DNA of 5,800 nt from positions 1 through 5,800 of the forward strand of contig CAMVBO010000132.1 of the NCBI GenBank assembly GCA_947165745.1. The letters are read 5' to 3'. Below, one piece after another: positions 1 to 4,295 of this stretch; within the stretch, counting starts at the first letter, position 1; each line of letters opens with the position of its first letter. The DNA comes from an uncultured Clostridia bacterium (GTDB lineage Bacteria; Bacillota_A; Clostridia; Christensenellales; Aristaeellaceae). A program made the position numbers and the translations under genes. The notes beneath the pieces are model-generated. The model made no database searches. It was given only the letters and a program-made list of their open reading frames with translations, and was not told where the DNA came from.

Positions 1-379
1 GGCCGCCGTCCCCGGCGTTGATCACCGGCACCGTGGCGGCGCGGCTGGCCACCAGCGGCGCGCCCTCCTTGGGATGGCGCATGGCGATGATGTCCGCGTA
101 GCCGGAGACCACGCGCACGGTGTCCGACACGCTTTCGCCCTTGGCGGCGGAAGAACTCTGGGCCTCCGAAAAGCCCAGCACCTGGCCGCCCAGCTCGTAC
201 ATGGCGGCCTCGAAGGACAGCCGCGTGCGGGTGGAGGGCTCGAAGAACAGCGTGGCCAGCTTCTTATAGCGACACTTTTCCCGATAGGCGTCGGGATGGG
301 CGATGATGTCGTTGGCCACGGCAATCAGCTCGTCGATTTCCTGGACGGACAGCTCCTGTATGTCGATCAGGCTCCTCAT
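1..379 (-). CDS. pyrB: Aspartate carbamoyltransferase catalytic subunit, N-terminal 126 codons (gene runs off the left edge)
   Basis: The enzyme condenses carbamoyl phosphate with L-aspartate to N-carbamoyl-L-aspartate, the first committed step of pyrimidine synthesis, in the cytoplasm. Visible here is most of the carbamoyl-phosphate domain. [13 protein letters not shown] (residues 45-57) contains the STRTR phosphate-binding loop. SSSAAKGES (75-83) is the loop that in family members reaches into the neighbouring subunit's active site, with S76 and K80 in the places of E. coli Ser80 and Lys84. MRHP (100-103) supplies the conserved Arg101. The reading breaks off at INAGDGG (120-126), just before the expected HPTQ motif. 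The ATG at 379 is well supported: GGAGG at 386-390 lies 6 bases upstream and the start overlaps the pyrE stop in an ATGA junction, so the two genes are probably translationally coupled. The aspartate domain is outside the window, and whether a regulatory pyrI follows cannot be seen. The catalytic-subunit identity is secure. Confidence 0.97.
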   Translation of the reverse strand, partial: MRSLIDIQELSVQEIDELIAVANDIIAHPDAYREKCRYKKLATLFFEPSTRTRLSFEAAMYELGGQVLGFSEAQSSSAAKGESVSDTVRVVSGYADIIAMRHPKEGAPLVASRAATVPVINAGDGG

Positions 380-1017
380 GCTCTGCCTCCGATCCAGCTC
401 TCGTCCGAGGGGTTGTCCCGGAACTTCCTGAGCCTTGATACGTCCTCGGGTCTGATGTAGCCCGTCTCGGCGGCCACCTCGGCCACGGCGTCCAGGTTGG
501 TGAGGCTCACGTTCTTCACATTGGCCTCGGCCAGGCGGTCCAGGCCCTTTTTCATGCCGTAGGTGAATATGGACGCGATGCCCAGCACCTCGGCCCCGGC
601 CTCGCGCAGCACGTTGACCACCTCGATGCAGCTGCCCGCGGTGGAGATCAGATCCTCGACCACGACCACCTTCTGGCCCTTCTCCAGCCTGCCCTCGATC
701 TGGTTGCCCCGGCCGTGGTCCTTGGCGCTTGAGCGCACATAGCCCATGGGCAGGCCCATCAGGTGGCCCACGATGGCGGCGTGGGCGATGCCGGCGGTGG
801 ACGTGCCCATCAGCACCTCCACGTCCGGGTACTCCCGGCGGATGACCTCCGCCAGGCCGTTTTCCACGTCGTTTCTGACTTCCGGCGCCGTCAGCGTCAG
901 CCGGTTGTCGCAGTAGATGGGGCTCTTGATGCCGCTGGCCCAGGTGAAGGGCTCGTCCGGGCGGAGAAAGACCGCGCCGATGGAGAGAAGGTCGCTTGCG
1001 ATTCGCTTGTTCATCAT
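376..1017 (-). CDS. pyrE: Orotate phosphoribosyltransferase
   Basis: PyrE transfers phosphoribose from PRPP to orotate, giving OMP and pyrophosphate; it normally works as a dimer. The 213-residue product has the usual bacterial length. The type I PRTase PRPP-binding motif [13 protein letters not shown] is at 117-129, with the acidic pair E121-D122. [10 protein letters not shown] (93-102) is the catalytic dimer loop with R95, K99 and H101. [16 protein letters not shown] (24-39) is the N-terminal orotate/PRPP signature. The frame stays open 40 codons further upstream, to an ATG at 1137, but that stretch is translated repeat DNA and has no ribosome binding site at its ATG. GGAGG at 1024-1028 instead supports ATG 1017 (6-base spacing), or the adjacent ATG 1014 (9 bases), which would give 212 residues. 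The stop overlaps the pyrB start. Upstream, a repeat-filled gap of about 190 bases separates it from pyrF. Function is secure; the start is uncertain by one codon. Confidence 0.97.
   Translation of the reverse strand: MMNKRIASDLLSIGAVFLRPDEPFTWASGIKSPIYCDNRLTLTAPEVRNDVENGLAEVIRREYPDVEVLMGTSTAGIAHAAIVGHLMGLPMGYVRSSAKDHGRGNQIEGRLEKGQKVVVVEDLISTAGSCIEVVNVLREAGAEVLGIASIFTYGMKKGLDRLAEANVKNVSLTNLDAVAEVAAETGYIRPEDVSRLRKFRDNPSDESWIGGRA
386..390 (-). promoter_or_regulatory. Ribosome binding site of pyrB inside the pyrE 3' end
   Basis: GGAGG on the minus strand sits 6 bases before the pyrB ATG, within the last codons of pyrE. Together with the ATGA overlap it fixes the pyrB start. Confidence 0.85.
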
Positions 1018-1023
1018 ACAGAA

Positions 1024-1028
1024 CCTCC
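1024..1028 (-). promoter_or_regulatory. Ribosome binding site that decides the pyrE start
   Basis: GGAGG on the minus strand is followed by TTCTGT and then ATGATG. It favours the start at 1017 (or 1014) over the in-frame ATG at 1137. Just upstream on the mRNA is a CUCUCCA-rich repeat. A short hairpin is possible in which CUC(U)CG (1037-1042) pairs with CGGAG (1025-1029), which could partly mask this site; that pairing is inference only. Confidence 0.8.
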
Positions 1029-1037
1029 GTTTTATTC

Positions 1038-1074
1038 GAGAGTGGAGAGTGGAGAGTGGAGTGTGGAGTTGTGG
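1038..1074. repeat. Tandem heptamer repeat next to the pyrE ribosome binding site
   Basis: Plus-strand units are GAGAGTG (1038-1044), GAGAGTG (1045-1051), GAGAGTG (1052-1058), GAGTGTG (1059-1065) and GAGTTGTG (1066-1073). Three units are identical; the fourth has one change and the fifth an added base. On the transcribed strand this reads as a CU-rich tract about ten bases upstream of the pyrE GGAGG. It also supplies one arm of the long-range inverted repeat across the pyrF-pyrE gap. Such short tandem repeats can change copy number by slippage. Confidence 0.8.
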
Positions 1075-1075
1075 T

Positions 1076-1096
1076 ACAAATTCCTTCGGAATTTGT
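1076..1096. repeat. Perfect 9-bp hairpin in the pyrF-pyrE gap
   Basis: ACAAATTCC (1076-1084), loop TTC, GGAATTTGT (1088-1096). It is perfectly self-complementary. On the operon strand it is not followed by a U run, so it is unlikely to stop transcription into pyrE. On the plus strand TTTTG follows, which is only faintly terminator-like, and no plus-strand gene is upstream. An RNA processing or stability element, or the core of the surrounding repeat, is more likely. Confidence 0.75.
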
Positions 1097-1205
1097 TTTG
1101 ATTCAATGGCAAAGCATGATGGACATTGCACATACAATGGGCTGGAGTGTCAGCGCGGCAGCTGCCATAAACGCCACACTCCAAACTCCACACTGAAAGA
1201 ATACG

Positions 1206-1910
1206 TCACCCGATAAACGCCTCGCAGCACCTGCGATACGCCGCCACGGGGTCGTCGGCCGCGGTGATGGGTCTTCCCACGACGATGTAATCGCTGCCCA
1301 GCTCCCGGGCCCTGGCGGGGGTGGTGACGCGCACCTGGTCGCCCACGGCCCCGTCGGCAAAGCGCACGCCGGGGGTGACGGTGACGAAGCCCGCGCCGCA
1401 GTTTTCATGCACGACGGGGCTCTCCAGCGGCGAGCACACCACGCCGTCCAGGCCGGCCGCCTGGGCGTTCTTCGCGTAGTGCAGCACCACGTCCGGAAGG
1501 GGCGCGTCGATCAGCAGCTCGTCTTTCATGCGCTGTTCGCTGGTGGATGTCAGCTGGGTGACGGCGATCAGCAGCGGCCGGGTGCCGTCCGGGCGGGTGA
1601 GGCCCTCGATGGCGGCCTTCATCATCTCGATGGTGCCGAAGGCGTGCAGGTTGGTCATGTCCACGTCCAGGTCCCTGAGCACCGCCATGCTCTTTTTCAC
1701 GGTGTTGGGAATGTCGCACAGCTTGAGATCCAGGAAGATGCTGTGGCCGCGCCGCTTGATCTGACGCACGATCTCCGGCCCCGCGCCGTAGAACAGCTCC
1801 ATGCCGATCTTCACATAGGGCTTGCGGGCCTCGCCGCTGAATTTGTCCAGGAATGAGAGCACCGCCTCGCGGCTGGAAAAATCGCAGGCGATGATGACGT
1901 CCTTACCCAT
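1206..1910 (-). CDS. pyrF: Orotidine 5'-phosphate decarboxylase
   Basis: PyrF decarboxylates OMP to UMP, the last step of the pathway, without a cofactor. The 234-residue product matches the short Bacillus-type family. The catalytic signature [12 protein letters not shown] is at 60-71, with D61, K63 and D66 forming the D-x-K-x-x-D charge network; residue 65 is Cys where His is common. Substrate phosphate contacts are expected from TPGVR (179-183), GDQ (190-192) and VGRPI (211-215), and D10 and K34 occupy the usual substrate-binding strands. The start is ATG 1910, 8 bases after AGGAGG (1919-1924). An in-frame GTG at 1919 lies within that ribosome binding site and is rejected. The first 8 bases overlap the end of pyrD, implying coupled translation. 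The stop at 1206 is followed by the repeat-filled gap before pyrE. Confidence 0.97.
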   Translation of the reverse strand: MGKDVIIACDFSSREAVLSFLDKFSGEARKPYVKIGMELFYGAGPEIVRQIKRRGHSIFLDLKLCDIPNTVKKSMAVLRDLDVDMTNLHAFGTIEMMKAAIEGLTRPDGTRPLLIAVTQLTSTSEQRMKDELLIDAPLPDVVLHYAKNAQAAGLDGVVCSPLESPVVHENCGAGFVTVTPGVRFADGAVGDQVRVTTPARARELGSDYIVVGRPITAADDPVAAYRRCCEAFIG

Positions 1911-2820
1911 GATGCGCACCTCCTATGATGTCGGAAAGATTTTCAATGCCGTATTTTTGCATGGCTCCGGGCAGCGCCTCGATGATCTGCGGGCAGGCCC
2001 AGGGGTTCACCAGGTTCTCCGCGCCGACCTGCACCGCCGTGGCCCCGGCCAGCATCATCTCGATCACGTCCTCGGCGCAGGCCACGCCGCCGATGCCCAT
2101 GATGGGCAGGCCGGTGGCCTCATACACCTGCCACACCATCCGCAGCGCCACCGGGAATACCGCCCGGCCGGAGAAGCCGCCCATGGTGTTGGCAATGACG
2201 GGCGCGCGCCGCTTCAGGTCGATGCGCATGCCCAGCAGGGTGTTGATGAGGCTGATGCCGTCCGCGCCCGCGTCCGCGCAGGCCCGGGCGATGGCCGCGA
2301 TATCGGTGACGTTGGGCGTCAGCTTCATAAACACCGGCTTCTTCGCCACGGCCTTCACGGCCCTTGTCACCGCCGCGGCGCTCTCCGGCTCGGTGCCGAA
2401 GGACATGCCCCCGTTGTGCACGTTGGGGCAGGAGACGTTGATCTCCAATATGCCGATGCGGGGGTCCTTGTCAAGCAGCACCGCGCAATAGGCATAATCC
2501 TCGATGGAGAAGCCGGAGATGTTCGCCACGGCGGGCTTGTGGAACACCTTTTCCAGCCTCGGCAGCTCCTCGGCAATCACGGCCTCCACGCCGGGGTTTT
2601 GGAGCCCCACGCTGTTGATCATGCCGCCCCCGCACTCGGCGATGCGGGGCAGAGGGTTGCCGAAGCGGGGCTCTCTGGTGGTGCCCTTGAGGGCGATGCT
2701 TCCCAGCGCGTTGATGTCGTAGAGCTCCGCGAATTCGTAGCCGAAGCCGAAGGTGCCGCTGGCGGGGATCACCGGGTTCGACAATTCGAGACCGGACAGG
2801 TTGACGGAGAGGTTTACCAT
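1903..2820 (-). CDS. pyrD: Dihydroorotate dehydrogenase, class 1B catalytic subunit (FMN, NAD+-linked through PyrK)
   Basis: PyrD oxidises (S)-dihydroorotate to orotate on FMN; in class 1B the electrons pass through the PyrK [2Fe-2S] cluster and FAD to NAD+, in a cytoplasmic PyrD2-PyrK2 heterotetramer. The 305-residue TIM barrel has the expected length and no membrane-binding N-terminal helix. Landmarks are the N-terminal signature [10 protein letters not shown] (20-29), K45 in [15 protein letters not shown] (69-77), and NVSCPNV (128-134), where Cys131 is the catalytic base typical of class 1. K166 (FMKLTPN) and NT (193-194) lie near the flavin. GGFSGRA (214-220), GIGG (242-245) and VQVGAENL (263-270) form the FMN phosphate site. 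The start is ATG 2820, preceded by AGGAGG with 7-base spacing. The gene overlaps pyrK by 7 bases and pyrF by 8. The adjacent pyrK confirms class 1B. Confidence 0.97.
   Translation of the reverse strand: MVNLSVNLSGLELSNPVIPASGTFGFGYEFAELYDINALGSIALKGTTREPRFGNPLPRIAECGGGMINSVGLQNPGVEAVIAEELPRLEKVFHKPAVANISGFSIEDYAYCAVLLDKDPRIGILEINVSCPNVHNGGMSFGTEPESAAAVTRAVKAVAKKPVFMKLTPNVTDIAAIARACADAGADGISLINTLLGMRIDLKRRAPVIANTMGGFSGRAVFPVALRMVWQVYEATGLPIMGIGGVACAEDVIEMMLAGATAVQVGAENLVNPWACPQIIEALPGAMQKYGIENLSDIIGGAHHG
1919..1924 (-). promoter_or_regulatory. Ribosome binding site that decides the pyrF start
   Basis: AGGAGG on the minus strand lies 8 bases before ATG 1910, inside the last codons of pyrD. It excludes the in-frame GTG at 1919, which it overlaps. 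Confidence 0.85.
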
Positions 2821-3536
2821 AGGATCTCCTCCTTTGTCAGGATCGGCCCGTCCTTGCAAATGCGCTTGGGCCCGGCGACGGTTTGGCAGGAGCAGCCCAT
2901 GCAGGCCCCGAAGCCGCAGCCCATGCGGGCCTCGAAGGAGAACTGGCCGCCGGACGCGATTTTGTGCACGGCCTTCAGCATCGGCTCCGGCCCGCAGGCG
3001 CAGACGTACTCGCCGCCCTGCAAGGCGTTGGTCACAAAGCCCTTCATGCCGGCGCTGCCGTCCACGGTGGTCACGGTCACGTTCACGCCCAGCGCGGCGA
3101 ACGACATGTCGTAGAAGATCTCGTCGGCCCTGTTGAAGCCCAGGACCACCGAGGGCTTCCTGCCCGAGGCGATCAGCCGCTTGGCCAGGCCGTACAGTGG
3201 GGGCACGCCCACGCCGCCGCCCACCAGCACGGGAGCCTGCGGGCAGGCGGCGATGTCATAGCCGTTGCCCAGGCCCACAAGGCAGTCCAGGGCCTGGCCG
3301 GGCTGCATGCCGGACATCTGCCCGGTGCCCTTGCCCACGACCTTGTAAATGATGACCAGGCCCTTGTCGTCCCAGTCGCACACGGAGATGGGCCGGCGCA
3401 GGAACAGCCCGTCCAGGGCGATGTTGATGAACTGCCCCGGCGCGGTGATGACGCCGGTGTCGCCGGTCAGGGTCATGCGGTATACGCCGGGGGCGATCTC
3501 CCGGTTGTCGGTAATCGTGTAGGTGACTTGGTTCAT
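2814..3536 (-). CDS. pyrK: Dihydroorotate dehydrogenase B electron-transfer subunit (FAD, [2Fe-2S])
   Basis: PyrK carries electrons from the PyrD flavin through a [2Fe-2S] cluster and FAD to NAD+. The 240-residue product has the ferredoxin-reductase layout. The FAD-binding barrel occupies roughly 1-98, with RRPISVCDW at 47-55 and IYKVVGKGT at 63-71. The nucleotide-binding domain follows, with GGGVGVPPLYGLAKRL at 106-121 and CGPEPML at 181-187. A C-terminal cluster domain has C207, C212, C215 and C227. The spacing C-x4-C-x2-C-x11-C is shorter in the last loop than the x14 I recall for Bacillus PyrK, and an extra C217 lies in it. ATG 3536 follows AAGGAG (3542-3547) by 5 bases. The gene starts 19 bases after the GNAT stop and overlaps pyrD by 7 bases, which suits two subunits made in equal amounts. 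Confidence 0.97.
   Translation of the reverse strand: MNQVTYTITDNREIAPGVYRMTLTGDTGVITAPGQFINIALDGLFLRRPISVCDWDDKGLVIIYKVVGKGTGQMSGMQPGQALDCLVGLGNGYDIAACPQAPVLVGGGVGVPPLYGLAKRLIASGRKPSVVLGFNRADEIFYDMSFAALGVNVTVTTVDGSAGMKGFVTNALQGGEYVCACGPEPMLKAVHKIASGGQFSFEARMGCGFGACMGCSCQTVAGPKRICKDGPILTKEEILW
2828..2833 (-). promoter_or_regulatory. Ribosome binding site of pyrD within pyrK
   Basis: AGGAGG on the minus strand lies 7 bases before ATG 2820, within the last pyrK codons. It picks this start over an in-frame upstream start near 2859 that would add 13 residues. Confidence 0.85.
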
Positions 3537-3555
3537 GTTTGCTCCTTGGTTTGTT

Positions 3556-4080
3556 TTATTTCAGTTGCTTGGACAGATACAGCACCAAGCTGTCGTCGTT
3601 GCGGCATTCGCCGTACTGCGGGCAGACCCTTTCGCCGTACCACGCGCCGGTCCCGTCCGGGACATAGCCGCGCTTGACGTACATCCTTTGGGCGCTGCCG
3701 TAGCCCTGGTGCAAGCCGACGCCGAGGTAAACGGTGTCCGCGTACCGGGCGGCGATGGTTTCGGCGGCATCCATCAGCGCGCTGCCGACGCCGTTTCTGC
3801 GGTACTTCTCCAGCACGCCGAAGTCGACGATTTCGGGAAGGCCCCTGCCGGCGAAGGCGCCCCACTTTGAATCGGGATAGACGTTGACGTAGCCGGCCAC
3901 GTCGCCCCTGTATTCGGCGACCAGGGAGATGGAGCGACCCTCCGCCTGGTCCTTCAGCCGCGCCAGGTATTTGTCGATGCGCTGGTTCCAGCCCTGGGCA
4001 ATCTCCCCGTCGGTGATGGTTTGGGCATCGCTTGGCTCCATGTCGCGGATGAGCAGGTCGGTGGTTTCATAGTAAATCAT
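3556..4080 (-). CDS. GNAT-family N-acetyltransferase of unknown substrate
   Basis: The 174-residue product has the GNAT fold. An N-terminal strand (LLIRDMEPSDA, 9-19) leads to a central strand pair (ISLVAEYRGDVAGYVNVYP, 51-69). The acetyl-CoA-binding motif A is FGVLEKYRRNGVGSALMDAA (87-106), with R95-x-G97-x-G99 as the pyrophosphate loop. The motif B region, YGSAQRMYVKRGYVPDG (127-143), carries Y134 at the position often used as general acid. No signal peptide or membrane segment is seen. The acyl acceptor cannot be read from sequence; small-molecule or protein-amine acetylation are both possible, and no role in pyrimidine synthesis is known to me. The start, ATG 4080, follows GGAG (4087-4090) by 6 bases. 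It lies 19 bases before pyrK and so should be co-transcribed with it. Its codons (TTT, CAA, TCA, AGG, GGT) look somewhat less GC-biased than its neighbours', and a repeat array flanks it upstream, hinting at later insertion into the operon; that is inference. Confidence 0.9.
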   Translation of the reverse strand: MIYYETTDLLIRDMEPSDAQTITDGEIAQGWNQRIDKYLARLKDQAEGRSISLVAEYRGDVAGYVNVYPDSKWGAFAGRGLPEIVDFGVLEKYRRNGVGSALMDAAETIAARYADTVYLGVGLHQGYGSAQRMYVKRGYVPDGTGAWYGERVCPQYGECRNDDSLVLYLSKQLK

Positions 4081-4161
4081 GTTTTACTCCGCATGATGGT
4101 ATTACAGAGGATGAATTGGCGCTTTGCGCCATGATTTGAATTGCACCTCTTATGCGCCGAC

Positions 4162-4197
4162 TGCCGGCTTCTCAATCCTGCGGATTGGGAAGCGGCA
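4162..4197. repeat. Central long hairpin of the carB-GNAT array
   Basis: The left arm 4162-4178 pairs with the right arm 4182-4197 around loop TGC. It makes 16 base pairs, with one bulged G (4167) and one T-G pair (4172/4188). Outside it, TGAATTGC (4137-4144) is exactly complementary to GCAATTCA (4204-4211), so the element can close further after an internal loop. Because the T-G pair is a wobble on plus-strand RNA but an A-C mismatch on operon RNA, the stem may matter more as DNA than as operon RNA. Confidence 0.75.
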
Positions 4198-4270
4198 CCG
4201 AGCGCAATTCACGCCCGAAGGGCAATTCATGGCCGACAGGCCAATTCACGCACCGAAGGCGCAATTCATT

Positions 4271-4295
4271 TTCTGATTGGCTCTGCCAATCAGAA
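4271..4295. repeat. Perfect 11-bp hairpin abutting the carB stop codon
   Basis: TTCTGATTGGC (4271-4281), loop TCT, GCCAATCAGAA (4285-4295). It begins on the mRNA immediately after the carB TGA (4296-4298). In the operon direction it is followed by AAUGAAUUG, not a U tract, so it is not a standard intrinsic terminator. It may protect the carB message from 3' exonucleases, be an RNase site, or be the outer boundary of the repeat array. Confidence 0.8.

Larger units (their letters stand above)
1031..1200. repeat. MITE-like inverted-repeat element filling the pyrF-pyrE gap
   Basis: This gap of about 170 bases holds no gene but is dense in repeats. Near the pyrE side, five tandem copies of a GAGAGTG-like heptamer run from 1038 to 1073. 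The 11 bases AGTGTGGAGTT at 1060-1070 are exactly complementary to AACTCCACACT at 1184-1194 near the pyrF stop. A second complementary pair is GGAGTGTGG (1058-1066) with CCACACTCC (1174-1182). Between the arms lie a perfect 9-base-pair hairpin (1076-1096), CATTG/CAATG arms (1124-1139), GCTG/CAGC arms (1141-1154) and the palindrome GGCAGCTGCC (1157-1166). Terminal inverted repeats around a non-coding core resemble a small non-autonomous mobile or dispersed repeat. No transposase is present and no target-site duplication is evident. The class is unnamed here; mobility is inference. Confidence 0.6.
4111..4295. repeat. Array of small hairpins separated by TGAATTG/CAATTCA heptamers, filling the carB-GNAT gap
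   Basis: The gap between the carB stop and the GNAT leader is almost wholly structured. Plus-strand TGAATTG occurs at 4112-4118 and 4137-4143. Its reverse complement CAATTCA occurs at 4205-4211, 4223-4229, 4242-4248 and 4262-4268, stepping 18, 19 and 20 bases. Each interval between heptamers on the carB side holds a short hairpin: GCCC-GAA-GGGC, GGCC-GACA-GGCC, and GCACC-GAA-GGCGC. On the GNAT side GGCGC-TTT-GCGCC (4118-4130) takes this place. Stems differ in sequence but remain complementary. The A-C mismatch in the third is a G-U pair on the operon strand. The heptamers face inwards from both sides of a larger central hairpin, so the whole is an imperfect inverted repeat. It resembles REP or MITE clusters, but I cannot assign a named family. 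No terminator U run and no convincing promoter is seen. Confidence 0.75.

Noticed and set aside
1076..1100. An intrinsic terminator reading on the plus strand (hairpin followed by TTTTG)
   Set aside because: The T run is short and interrupted and no plus-strand gene precedes it. In the operon direction there is no U tract at all.
1103..1408. A minus-strand open frame overlapping the pyrF end and the repeat gap
   Set aside because: It lies out of frame over pyrF and runs into repeat DNA, with Pro/Ser/Ala-rich shadow composition.
1822..3114. A 430-codon open frame on the plus strand, antisense to pyrF, pyrD and pyrK
   Set aside because: It is rich in His, Ala, Gly and Arg, matches no family I know, and mirrors three certain genes. 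GC-rich coding DNA commonly leaves the antisense frame open.
2883..3677. A 264-codon plus-strand open frame antisense to pyrK and the GNAT end
   Set aside because: Low-complexity Ala/Gly/His composition, no recognisable domain, fully explained by the minus-strand genes.
4077..4094. A five-codon upstream frame (ATG at 4094, stop overlapping the GNAT ATG as ATGA)
   Set aside because: It has no ribosome binding site of its own, and its second and third codons contain the GNAT GGAG site. Probably chance.
4101..4106. A TGTAAT -10-like hexamer upstream of the GNAT gene on the minus strand
   Set aside because: No acceptable -35 hexamer lies about 17 bases upstream, and the region is repeat sequence. 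A -10 match alone does not support a promoter.
4150..4176. TTGAGA and CATAAG on the minus strand as a possible promoter inside the array
   Set aside because: The spacing is about 15 bases, the -10 matches only four of six positions, and TTGAGA is part of the stem of the central hairpin.
4204..4268. A CRISPR array, suggested by short repeats at near-regular spacing
   Set aside because: The repeats are 7 bases with intervals of 11 to 13 bases that are themselves hairpins, far below CRISPR repeat and spacer sizes; no cas genes are present.
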